Both the position numbers and the translations under genes were made by a program. The notes under the pieces were generated by a model. That model did not search any database and was not told where the DNA came from. It worked only from the letters and a program-made list of their open reading frames with translations. Source: Clostridiaceae bacterium (GTDB lineage: Bacteria; Bacillota; Clostridia; Saccharofermentanales; DTU023). From it: DNA of 64,000 nt. Below, piece by piece: positions 18,731-27,777 of this stretch. Each line of letters begins with the position of its first letter. The first letter of the stretch is position 1. Location of the stretch: NCBI GenBank assembly GCA_012800435.1, contig JAAZJH010000063.1, positions 1 to 64,000 on the forward strand. The letters are read 5' to 3'.

Positions 18731-20203
18731 ATGAACGAACAGAATCAAGAAACTGTGCTCGATCCTAAAGATCGTAAACCGTTGGAAGAACTACGTAAAC
18801 AACTGACATTCTCTTTTAAAAATCTCTGGAATCCTGAAAATCAAGAAGAAATGAATGCCGTCATGGCGTTCTGTGAAGATTATAAAGTTGCCCTCAATAA
18901 AGGGAAGACGGAGCGTAAATTTGTGATGTTCGCAGTGGATCTTCTTGAGAAGAACGGTTTTCGCGCGTTCAATCCGGATGAACAACTCGCAGCAGGAGAT
19001 CGAGTGTACGATTCAGTGCAGGGTAAAGGCTTGATCGCTGCCGTCATTGGCTCGGACTCGCCGGATAAAGGATTCAACATGATCGGATCACATGTTGATT
19101 CACCACGCCTTGATCTAAAACCGAATCCTCTTTATGAAACAGATGATTTAGCCTTTTTAAAAACACATTACTACGGCGGCATCAAAAAATACCTGTGGGT
19201 AGCGATTCCGCTAGCGCTTCACGGTTTTGTGACACTCAACGACGGATCGACGATAAATATTTCCATTGGAGATAAGGATGAGGATCCGGTCTTTTATATT
19301 TCAGATCTGCTTGTCCATCTGGCCAGTGATTACATGCAGAAAAAAGCGTCGGAAGTTGTAGCAGGCGAGGAGTTAAACGTTCTTGTCGGAGGGATTCCGA
19401 TAACAAATGATGAAGATGTAAAAGAACGCTTTAAACTTGGTATATTGAAGCTTCTTTATGATCAGTACGGTATTGTCGAACGAAATCTTTTGACCGCGGA
19501 GATTGAGATTGTTCCTGCTGTGAAGGCACGTGACGTCGGGTTTGACCGCGCGTTTGTCGGCGGCTACGGACAGGATGATCGCGTCTGCGCGTACACTTCG
19601 CTTCGCGCGCTGATCGATATAAATCAGCCTATACGACGTACTGCTTTGTGTGTTTTTTACGATAAGGAGGAAATCGGTTCGAGTGGAGTCACGGGAGCTC
19701 GTTCTCAACTCTATCTGTCCGTTCAAAAACGTATCGTGCGTTCGATGCTTAACCGCGAACCTTCTGCGTTTGAATTAATTGACAATATTGAAAATTCCGT
19801 CATGTTATCCTCGGATGTGGCAGCAGCCTATGATCCGACGTACGCGTCAGTATTCGATCCGCGCAACAGCACTTATGCCGGACGCGGTATCGCGATTGTT
19901 AAGTATGTTGGCCGTGGAGGCAAGGGCAATACATCTGACGCCAGCGCTGAATATTTTGATGAAGTAACGAAGCTTCTTGATAAAAACAATATTCCATGGC
20001 AGACAGGTGAACTGGGTCGAGTTGATCAAGGTGGCGGCGGTACCGTTGCTATGTTTCAGGCCGATTTTGGGATTACGGTCATTGACTGCGGTGTACCTAT
20101 CCTATCTATGCACTCGTGCTTTGAAGTAGCGAGCAAAATCGATATTTACATGGCTTACAAAGCCTATAATGTTTTCTTAAAGCAGATGCGCGTCGAGGAC
20201 TGA
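18731..20203 (+). CDS. M18-family aminopeptidase
   Basis: GSHVDSPRLDLKPNPLYE, FYDKEEIGSSGVTGARSQ, GGGGTVAMFQADFGITVIDCGVPILSMHS; ATG 18731 with AGGA upstream. Confidence 0.92.
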   Translation: MNEQNQETVLDPKDRKPLEELRKQLTFSFKNLWNPENQEEMNAVMAFCEDYKVALNKGKTERKFVMFAVDLLEKNGFRAFNPDEQLAAGDRVYDSVQGKGLIAAVIGSDSPDKGFNMIGSHVDSPRLDLKPNPLYETDDLAFLKTHYYGGIKKYLWVAIPLALHGFVTLNDGSTINISIGDKDEDPVFYISDLLVHLASDYMQKKASEVVAGEELNVLVGGIPITNDEDVKERFKLGILKLLYDQYGIVERNLLTAEIEIVPAVKARDVGFDRAFVGGYGQDDRVCAYTSLRALIDINQPIRRTALCVFYDKEEIGSSGVTGARSQLYLSVQKRIVRSMLNREPSAFELIDNIENSVMLSSDVAAAYDPTYASVFDPRNSTYAGRGIAIVKYVGRGGKGNTSDASAEYFDEVTKLLDKNNIPWQTGELGRVDQGGGGTVAMFQADFGITVIDCGVPILSMHSCFEVASKIDIYMAYKAYNVFLKQMRVED

Positions 20204-20248
20204 ATGTCTTTGACATCATCATAAAAACGACAAACAGGGGAACAATAG

Positions 20249-21793
20249 ATGAAAAAACTTGGGATTCAGGATTTAACAGTGCGTGACGGCAATCAGTCCA
20301 TTCTCGCAACGCGAATGACTCGTCAGCACATTATGGAGCTTGCAGCTGTTCTGGACAAGGTCGGCTTCTACTCCATGGAAGTCTGGGGCGGCGCTACCTT
20401 TGACTCGGCGTATCGTTTCCTCAAAGAAAGTTCATGGGAAATTCTTCGCGATATCCGAAAAGCGGCGCCCAACACAAAATTGTCTATGTTGTTACGCGGG
20501 CAGAATATTGTCGGTTATCAGCATTATGACAACGACATTCTGGAGCGTTTCATCCGTCTAACACTTGAAAACGGTATTAATATTATTCGCATTTTTGACG
20601 CGCTGAATGATCCCGATAATATGCGCAATGCTATTGCCTTTACGAAAAAATATGGCGGACATGTACAGGCAGCGATCGCTTACACGGTAAGTCCTGTTCA
20701 CAGTAACGAATTCTACGCCCAACTTGTTAAAACGTATGAATCAATGGGCGCTGATTCGATATGTATCAAAGACATGTCCGGCATCATTACACCGAAGAAC
20801 GCCTATGAACTTGTCTCCGCGATTAAAGAGTCGTCGGATCTTCCACTCAACCTACACTCACATACGACGGCGAACGCAACGGCGCTCGTAATGGAGGAGG
20901 CGATGAAAGCCGGTGTCGATGTTGTTGACGGCTGTATTTCACCGTTTTCAGGCGGTACATCACATTTGGCGGTCGAGACATTGCTTGAAGCGGCAAAATT
21001 GACTGATAGAGAGACTGATCTCAATATGGACGCCTTGAACGAAGCTTACGAACTTGCTAATTCAATCGTTAACTATTACATCGAATCCGGTGATCTTCGT
21101 GTGCGCTCACTCATTCCCAATCCGAAAATCCTGACGTATCAAGTCCCAGGCGGGATGCTCTCCAACCTTATAAGCCAGATGGAACAGCAAGGTGCGGCCA
21201 ATCGTATGAATGAAGTTCTCAAAGAGATACCGTATGTTCGGGAAGATATGGGTTATCCGCCGCTCGTCACGCCGCTTTCACAGATGGTCGGAACACAAGC
21301 CGTTTTAAACGTGCTCATGGGCGAGCGCTATAAGATGATACCTACCGAGATCAAAAACTACGTTCAGGGTCTTTATGGAAAGTTTCCTGCTGATCCTGAT
21401 CCCGATATCGTCGAGAAGGTTATGACTCAGATCATAGATAAAAAAACACCTGTCCCGCCGGAAGATCTGCCGTTTGTTTATGATAAGAACAGAAAAGTGT
21501 TAGCTGATTTTCTTGGAAGGGAACCGGAAGAAGAAGAAGTCGTTGCATACTCCATTTTCCCGGAACCGGTGAAAGGCTATTACGATGAAAAAGAGCTCGG
21601 TAAAAATGCGAACGATACGAATATGAAACAGGAAAACGCACCTGCTTCCGCACCGGCGGTTGAACAGGCGTCCACATCTACTGATGTTGCTGCTGTTAAA
21701 CCTGATACGGCAACATCCGATGCGTATGATCCTAATACTGTATACGATGTGAATGTCGATGGGACGACGTACCGATTGACGATTCTGAGCTAA
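20249..21793 (+). CDS. oadA: Oxaloacetate decarboxylase alpha / pyruvate carboxylase-type carboxyltransferase, lacking a complete biotinyl domain
   Basis: LTVRDGNQSILATRM, MEVWGGATFDSAYRFL, CIKDMSGIITPKNAYELV, LHSHTTANATALVMEEAMKAGVDVVD; C-terminus stops at YDVNVDGTTYRLTILS with no (A/V)MKM biotinylation motif. Confidence 0.88.
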   Translation: MKKLGIQDLTVRDGNQSILATRMTRQHIMELAAVLDKVGFYSMEVWGGATFDSAYRFLKESSWEILRDIRKAAPNTKLSMLLRGQNIVGYQHYDNDILERFIRLTLENGINIIRIFDALNDPDNMRNAIAFTKKYGGHVQAAIAYTVSPVHSNEFYAQLVKTYESMGADSICIKDMSGIITPKNAYELVSAIKESSDLPLNLHSHTTANATALVMEEAMKAGVDVVDGCISPFSGGTSHLAVETLLEAAKLTDRETDLNMDALNEAYELANSIVNYYIESGDLRVRSLIPNPKILTYQVPGGMLSNLISQMEQQGAANRMNEVLKEIPYVREDMGYPPLVTPLSQMVGTQAVLNVLMGERYKMIPTEIKNYVQGLYGKFPADPDPDIVEKVMTQIIDKKTPVPPEDLPFVYDKNRKVLADFLGREPEEEEVVAYSIFPEPVKGYYDEKELGKNANDTNMKQENAPASAPAVEQASTSTDVAAVKPDTATSDAYDPNTVYDVNVDGTTYRLTILS

Positions 21794-21822
21794 AGTCGTA
21801 AGAATTATTAAAGAGTAAATTT

Positions 21823-21870
21823 AAGAAGAGGACGCCAGCGAGAATTACTCGCCGGCATTCTCTTCTTTTT
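21823..21870 (+). terminator. Rho-independent terminator, overlaps 3' end of convergent recombinase gene
   Basis: AAGAAGAGgacGCCaGCGAGaattaCTCGCcGGCattCTCTTCTTTTT. Confidence 0.85.
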
Positions 21871-22879
21871 CATTTATAGAAGGACGCTCTAAAGCAAGCG
21901 GATTTTTCTCTACAGCCTCGTGCAATGCCCGTTGATTGATGTGCGTATAAATCTCTGTTGTGGCAACAGAGGCATGTCCGAGAATCGTCTGAAGACTCCT
22001 TAAATCAACTTCTCCATACTGATACATTAAGGTTGCCGCCGTGTGGCGGAGTTTATGTGTCGAGTAGCGGCGGCTGTCGATGCCGGCTTCGCGTAAGTAT
22101 TTCTTGATGACGTTCTCGACTGCGCGAGGGGAGAGGCGCGTCCCGATGCGCGACACGAAAAGTGCCTCTTTGTGTTCCGCTTTAGGCTTTATGCGGTCGG
22201 GAAGGTAGTTGCGCAGCGCTGCGATGCAGGCGCCGTTTAGGTAGATGGTTCGCTCTTTACCGCCCTTTCCGAGCACAGTTAATGTGTCTTCTCGCCAGTC
22301 TGCGAGATTGATTCCGCAAAGCTCCGACAAGCGCATCCCGCAATTGAGAAAAAGTGTGAGGATAGCGTAATCGCGCGTCGAGAGTTTACATTCTCCTTCT
22401 GAAGCGGCGTTCAGAAGATCCCTACTTTCCTCCAAAGAGAGATAGCGCGGCAGCCTTTTCAGTATTTTCGGACGTTCCAGATGAGCGGCGATGTTCTCTT
22501 CTAGCACATGTGCTTTCGTTGTGAGGTAATCAAAGAAGCTCCTTAGCGATGAAGTGCGTCTTGCGCGGGTTGCCGGCGCGTTTTTTCTGGTGACGGCAAG
22601 CCACGTAATGTAGCTGTATAAATCCGATAGCTGAAGGGATCGCAACATTTTGTCGTCAACTACTGAAATGTCGATCTCTTCCCACGCTTCATCTTCCGGT
22701 TGCAATGAACGATTATCAGCCATTAGGAAGCGAAAAAAGAGGACAATATCATAGCGATATTGGCGTGCCGTGCCCTCGGAGCGACCTAAAATCGCTTGAA
22801 GATAGCCGATAAACTCGTCAAGACGCGGGAAAGTATCGATTGGATGCTTCTTATTCTCCATCATTTGTTCAATTGACAA
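21845..22879 (-). CDS. XerC/XerD-like tyrosine recombinase
   Basis: N-term SAM-like domain; catalytic GMRLSELCGI, GKGGKERTIYL, HKLRHTAATLMYQ, LGHASVATTEIYTH. Confidence 0.9.
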   Translation of the reverse strand: MSIEQMMENKKHPIDTFPRLDEFIGYLQAILGRSEGTARQYRYDIVLFFRFLMADNRSLQPEDEAWEEIDISVVDDKMLRSLQLSDLYSYITWLAVTRKNAPATRARRTSSLRSFFDYLTTKAHVLEENIAAHLERPKILKRLPRYLSLEESRDLLNAASEGECKLSTRDYAILTLFLNCGMRLSELCGINLADWREDTLTVLGKGGKERTIYLNGACIAALRNYLPDRIKPKAEHKEALFVSRIGTRLSPRAVENVIKKYLREAGIDSRRYSTHKLRHTAATLMYQYGEVDLRSLQTILGHASVATTEIYTHINQRALHEAVEKNPLALERPSINEKEENAGE

Positions 22880-23005
22880 GACAGTCTCCTTTCCTTTGAA
22901 TGTAGTTTAACATCTAAGGCAATGTTTTTCTTTCAAAAACATCTATCACGACATAGTAAGCAATAATTGATCTCAAAGAACTTTCAAGCAGAAGGGAAGA
23001 GGAGT

Positions 23006-24082
23006 ATGAAGACATTTCGTGTAGGGGTAGTAGGTGCAACCGGTTACGTGGGGCAGTGTTTTATCTCGCTTCTTTCGGGTCATCCGTGGTTTCAGATATC
23101 GTTATTGATGGCATCGGAGCGTTCGGCAGGGAAGACGTACCAAGATGCGGTCGAGGGGAGATGGCAGCTTGATGAGCCTATCCCTGAGGAAATCGCTTCA
23201 ATGCGCGTCCATAATTCCAATGATCTCGATAGACTCGTAAATGAGGTCGATTTTATTTTTTGTGCCGTCGATATGAAAAAGGACGCGTTGATTCAATTGG
23301 AAGAATCGATTGCCAAACTGGAAATCCCGGTTATATCTAATAATTCAGCCAATCGTTGGACACCGGATGTGCCCCTCATTATCCCGGAGATCAATCCTGA
23401 TCATACGGCTCTGATTGAAGTGCAGCGCAAGCGTCTCAACACGAAGTACGGTTTCATCGCCGTCAAACCGAATTGTTCCATTCAAAGCTATGTTCCGCCT
23501 CTGACGCCGCTTTTGGAGTACGGCTTGGAAGAAGTGCTCGTCGCGACGTATCAAGCCGTTTCAGGAGCCGGAAAAAGACTTCGTGACTGGCCTGAAATGC
23601 ATGCGAACGTGATTCCCTTTATCGGCGGTGAGGAAGAAAAGAGTGAGAAAGAACCGCTGAAGGTGTGGGGAAAACTCGGTAAAGGACGCATTGAACTTGC
23701 CGAAAAGCCTGTTATTTCAGCACAGTGTTATCGCGTGGCGGTTGAACACGGTCATACGGCGGCTGTTTTTGTACGGTTTAAGCATGCTATTGATGAAGCG
23801 GACATCTTGGAGCATTGGCAACAATTTACAAGTGAAGTCGAAAAGGCGAATCTGCCATCTGCACCAAGCCCCATGCTTCGTTACTTTGAAGAAAACGACC
23901 GCCCGCAGCCGCGATGCGATGTGATGTTAGGTAAGGGGATGGGTATTGCAATCGGAAGATTGCGCAAGGATCCCATATTTGACTACAAATTCGCTTGTCT
24001 CTCGCACAATCTGATCCGAGGCGCAGCCGGCGGCTCCATTCTGACAGCCGAGCTGCTCGTCCATCAAGGGTATCTTGAATAA
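23006..24082 (+). CDS. asd: Aspartate-semialdehyde dehydrogenase
   Basis: RVGVVGATGYVGQCFISLL, SNNSANRW, KPNCSIQSYVPPL, YQAVSGAGKRLRDWPE; RBS GAGGAG before ATG 23006. Confidence 0.93.
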   Translation: MKTFRVGVVGATGYVGQCFISLLSGHPWFQISLLMASERSAGKTYQDAVEGRWQLDEPIPEEIASMRVHNSNDLDRLVNEVDFIFCAVDMKKDALIQLEESIAKLEIPVISNNSANRWTPDVPLIIPEINPDHTALIEVQRKRLNTKYGFIAVKPNCSIQSYVPPLTPLLEYGLEEVLVATYQAVSGAGKRLRDWPEMHANVIPFIGGEEEKSEKEPLKVWGKLGKGRIELAEKPVISAQCYRVAVEHGHTAAVFVRFKHAIDEADILEHWQQFTSEVEKANLPSAPSPMLRYFEENDRPQPRCDVMLGKGMGIAIGRLRKDPIFDYKFACLSHNLIRGAAGGSILTAELLVHQGYLE

Positions 24083-24278
24083 TATTGTTTCGATTGCTGA
24101 TGTACGCTCTAGCGATATTGAAAAAGCACTGATATCCGAAATTGATGATGTCGAAGATGCCTTGCTCGTCGAAGTGGCAGTACGTTTCAAGGCTGATCTA
24201 ATTCTTACAAGAAACACAAAAGATTTTGTAAAATCATCGATTAAAGCGATGACTCCCAGTCAATTTCTATCTCTATAG
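24075..24278 (+). pseudogene. C-terminal remnant of a PIN-domain (VapC-like) toxin
   Basis: SSDIEKALISEIDDVEDALLVEVAVRFKADLILTRNTKDFVKSSIKAMTPSQFLSL matches the C-terminal half of PIN proteins (D-xEDAL ... DLILTRNxKDF); N-terminal half absent. Confidence 0.7.
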
Positions 24279-24437
24279 CCAGAATATTGCCAGTGACAGC
24301 TCAACAATAATATCGATCTTCTTTTTGTTAATGTAACGGATGATTTTGAATGGGAGGGGAGGATGTGAGAAAATTGGCATTTTATTATGTTGTCCAGTCG
24401 AGTTATGGTTTTCATTAGCTTATAAGACAGAGATTGT

Positions 24438-24465
24438 ACTTCGTAAAATAGAAATTTTACGAAGT
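24438..24465. repeat. Perfect 12-bp inverted repeat, AGAA loop
   Basis: ACTTCGTAAAAT-AGAA-ATTTTACGAAGT. Confidence 0.85.
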
Positions 24466-24523
24466 TGGGCGGAGTTCTTCTTAGCTTTTTGATGAATTGG
24501 GCGTGTCAGCTCCTTTAGTGCAG

Positions 24524-25003
24524 TTATTTTGATGTTCCGTATGGTTCACTCTCTTCAAATGATACAGTTGATGTGGAATCGCTAAAACTGCTGTCCCATC
24601 CGAATATCTTTGAAAACTCTGCGACGTCCTTAAATGGATTATAAATGATTGCGAGAATTACAATTAGGATAACGATCATTAAGACTGTTAACAGATCGCG
24701 TAACAATCTTTGATTGCGTTCCATCTGATATTTGCGTTTCACTTTACTGTATGTGGTATAACCCTTCAGCTTATACATACGGTGCCCGAATTTCTTCTCG
24801 TTCTCATATCCGCGTTGCGTTGGTTCTAATCCAGCGTATACGATTCGATCAGTACGTCGTTTTGGATCCGCTCCTTTGAAATCAATTTGTGTAGGTTTTC
24901 GCTTGCGACGCCCAAATGAAGAAAATCGCGTCGCTAAATCTCCTGAAGCGCGATGACGTTCATTTTGATAATCGTGAGACGTATTGTCATACGAATCGTA
25001 CAT
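24524..25003 (-). CDS. Hypothetical single-TM protein divergent from lexA
   Basis: Basic N-terminal region (about 115 aa), one TM (LLTVLMIVILIVILAIIY), acidic short C-terminus; AAGGAG RBS upstream of ATG. Confidence 0.8.
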   Translation of the reverse strand: MYDSYDNTSHDYQNERHRASGDLATRFSSFGRRKRKPTQIDFKGADPKRRTDRIVYAGLEPTQRGYENEKKFGHRMYKLKGYTTYSKVKRKYQMERNQRLLRDLLTVLMIVILIVILAIIYNPFKDVAEFSKIFGWDSSFSDSTSTVSFEESEPYGTSK

Positions 25004-25241
25004 TAATTGGAAACTCCTTTTTACGCATTAGCTTGAGTTTTTCAATAGCGTCTATTTGCTGATTATTTTACCATAGGCCTTGGTGCACTGTTTTGGTGGT
25101 CACATTTTAGTGTTTAAGTGCTTTCGAAAGTCTGTGTGTACAGATTTACAGTTGTAGTCTTATATTAATCAATAATGTAAATTTAATTAATTTTCAAATC
25201 TTCTTGATCATGTATGGTTCGTCTGGTAAGCTTACATTAGC

Positions 25242-25301
25242 AAACAAATGTTCGGTTGAGATATTGTCCATTAACCCGAACAGTTATTCGAACAAACGTT
25301 C
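25242..25301. promoter_or_regulatory. LexA/DinR boxes upstream of lexA
   Basis: GAACAAACGTTC (25290-25301, matches GAACnnnnGTTC), AAACAAATGTTC (25242-25253) and GAACAGTTATTC (25278-25289), each with one mismatch. Confidence 0.85.
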
Positions 25302-25337
25302 TGTTTGTAAAATGGGCATTTTTGAGGTGATGCGATT

Positions 25338-25973
25338 ATGTCACAACAGGTGCAAAAATCGAGAACAAAAGCCAGTGAAACACAAGCAGCTATTTTTCGT
25401 TTTATCGTCCGTTACATTTCGGAACATGCGTTTTCGCCAAGCATTCGTGAAATTGGACGCGGTGTGGGCATAGCTTCGACGTCTACAGTACATCATCATT
25501 TAAAAAAACTTGAAGAAGAGGGTCTTCTCGAAATGAGATCCGGCAAAAGACGCGCTATCCGCGTGACCTCGCACCATACATCTGTTCCGGTTCAAGTGCC
25601 TCTTATCGGCCGTGTCGCCGCTGGAAAACCGGTATTTGCTTCTGAAAACATCGAAAAGTACGTTGCTTTTCCCTTCAATCGAACGACAACGCCCGGCGAC
25701 TATTTCGCTTTACGGGTACAAGGCGACAGTATGATTGATGCTGCCATTTTGGATGGAGACATTGTCATTGTCGAAAAGACGACAATCGTTCAAGACGGCG
25801 ATATAGTTGTAGCTCTTCTTGACGACGAGGCAACCGTTAAAACGCTCAAATATGACACGTCGGGACGAGCATATCTACATCCGGAGAACAGTCTCTATGA
25901 GGACATCCCATTTGATCGTGAATCTTCACAAATTTTGGGCGCAGTTTGCGGACTGATTCGAAAATCCTTTTAG
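25338..25973 (+). CDS. lexA: LexA repressor
   Basis: wHTH (SPSIREIGRGVGIASTSTVHHHLKKLEEEGLL), cleavage site RVAAGKPVFA, catalytic GDSMIDAAILDGDIVIVEK and DDEATVKTL. Confidence 0.97.
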   Translation: MSQQVQKSRTKASETQAAIFRFIVRYISEHAFSPSIREIGRGVGIASTSTVHHHLKKLEEEGLLEMRSGKRRAIRVTSHHTSVPVQVPLIGRVAAGKPVFASENIEKYVAFPFNRTTTPGDYFALRVQGDSMIDAAILDGDIVIVEKTTIVQDGDIVVALLDDEATVKTLKYDTSGRAYLHPENSLYEDIPFDRESSQILGAVCGLIRKSF

Positions 25974-26145
25974 CAGATAATAATGGTTTCTGATCTTAAT
26001 CTGTACCGCTTTTTTCCTTACCTTCATTTCCTGCTCCGCTTATTATTGGAGCATTCCTCTGAACATGCTCTGAAAAGGATACACAGATACTGTTCTTTGA
26101 ATCAAGCCGATTCTTTGCTTTTATGTCTCGCAATACCTTTTGATA

Positions 26146-26499
26146 TCAGTGATAGTTGATCGGTGTTGACACAACACTCGCATAAGAGCGTCGTGGAACG
26201 TTGCGTCGTCCAGGTCGTTGTGTATCACCAAAAATGATATGTACTTCCGCGTGCGGCCGAATGCAAACAATGGATGATTTATAGAGCAGCTGTTGTACAC
26301 CTCGTGCCGCGACGACAAGCGACTCCTGATCAAAGCCAATGATCAGACCTTCGAGGATCGTTTGATCAAAAAGCTGTATGACAACCGTAATCTTTTCTCT
26401 TCGACAATGGTTAAGAAAAGATTCCTGAATTCTAAAGGGTCGATTGTTCATTACCGCCCCTTCCCTATCGTTAACATATTTCGTTGTTCTGTTTTCCAC
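26146..26499 (-). CDS. hfq: RNA chaperone Hfq (divergent, C-terminal extension)
   Basis: QESFLNHCRREKITVVIQLFDQTILEGLIIGFDQESLVVAARGVQQLLYKSSIVCIRP; GTG start with AGAGGGGG; downstream of miaA. Confidence 0.88.
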   Translation of the reverse strand: MENRTTKYVNDREGAVMNNRPFRIQESFLNHCRREKITVVIQLFDQTILEGLIIGFDQESLVVAARGVQQLLYKSSIVCIRPHAEVHIIFGDTQRPGRRNVPRRSYASVVSTPINYH

Positions 26500-26790
26500 A
26501 ATAATTCCCCCTCTTACCCGTTAAAGAAGATCCAAATCTTCATTACGGCAGGCTGACATTTTCTCATTTCATTCGCCTAATTCTCGGCAATGATAAAACA
26601 CCGTTATGCCAGCACTTTTCTACGTTTTTAACCTCATTATCGACACATATAAGCAACCTTATCAAGAGCCTCAAGTGGACGTATTTCACTTTCTGTGAAT
26701 AAATGAGGTTCTCACAGGATAAATAAGAAAACGTTTAAAATTTTTGCTTTCATCAAAAAAGAGTTAAATCTTGATATTTAAATAGGATAA

Positions 26791-27777
26791 TTAACATTCA
26801 AGGACAAGTTTAGTCATGTCTCGACGCTTCCGAAGCCAGGTTTGTTGCCTTTTGGCGTAGCGCCGCGTCGATTTTTGAATTTCGTCAAGAGCCTCTTCTT
26901 CAGAGCATTTTCCAAGAACGACATCGATCGATTCACGGTAGCCGATCCCTCTAAAAGCCGGACAATCTACGTAATTTGTCCATTTATCCATCAACGCGCG
27001 TGTTTCATCAATGAGTCCTTGTTCAAACATTATCGCTGTTCGTTTATTTACACGTTCATAGAGCGCTGAACGGGGCTCTATGTCCAAATGAAAAGCAGCG
27101 AAAGAAAATAGCGGGCCGCGACGACGAGAAAGACGGTTTATTTCACTTTTTGTCTTGCCGGTTTCAATATACATCTCAAAAAAACGAGCGATACGGCGCC
27201 GATCAGTGGGCGCAATGGCATCCGCCGATTCCGGATCTAATGAATGAAGTTTTTGCCAGGCATTCTGTAAGCCGATAGTATCAATCCTGTTTTTAACCTT
27301 TTGTCGAAGATTCGGATCAGTACGCTCCGGTGTAAAAAGAAGACCATCAAGTAAAGCGGAAACGTATTGTACACTCCCGCCGCAGACGAGCGGTTTCTTA
27401 CCATCTGAAATCAACTGATCAAGGACACGTTCCGTCTCTTTGATGTATGAGGCGACGCTGTAGGACTCATAAGGATCTAAGATATCTATCATGTGATGAG
27501 GAACGTGTGTTTGATCTTCAATTGTCGGTTTAGCCGTACCGATGTCAAAGCCGCGATAAATCTGCATGGCATCTGCCGAAACGATCTCGTACCCGTAGCG
27601 TGTAGCCAGCGACATCGCTAATGACGATTTTCCTGTAGCTGTCGGCCCTGTCAAAACAGGGATCGTCTGGTTTGCTTCGTTAGCTTCGAGACACGACTCA
27701 ATGAATACTTTTTCTAACGCTTCACGATCGCTTACACGTATCTCAGAAATCAGATGGACAGAGCCCTGATCGTTCAT
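26791..27777 (-). CDS. miaA: tRNA dimethylallyltransferase MiaA
   Basis: VLTGPTATGKSSLAMSLA, SADAMQIYRGFDIGTAKPT, HHMIDILDPYESYSVASY, TRRYAKRQQTWLRKR; ATG 27777 overlaps the mutL stop. Confidence 0.95.
   Translation of the reverse strand: MNDQGSVHLISEIRVSDREALEKVFIESCLEANEANQTIPVLTGPTATGKSSLAMSLATRYGYEIVSADAMQIYRGFDIGTAKPTIEDQTHVPHHMIDILDPYESYSVASYIKETERVLDQLISDGKKPLVCGGSVQYVSALLDGLLFTPERTDPNLRQKVKNRIDTIGLQNAWQKLHSLDPESADAIAPTDRRRIARFFEMYIETGKTKSEINRLSRRRGPLFSFAAFHLDIEPRSALYERVNKRTAIMFEQGLIDETRALMDKWTNYVDCPAFRGIGYRESIDVVLGKCSEEEALDEIQKSTRRYAKRQQTWLRKRRDMTKLVLEC

Noticed and set aside
21845-22879. Integrase of a mobile element
   Set aside because: XerC/D-like size and motifs, flanked by housekeeping genes (oadA, asd), no att-like repeats, tRNA or cargo genes nearby.
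25978-26145. Strong terminator between convergent lexA and hfq
   Set aside because: TGCTCC/GGAGCA around 26033-26056 is only 6 bp with a 10-nt loop and a poor T-run; not listed as a feature.
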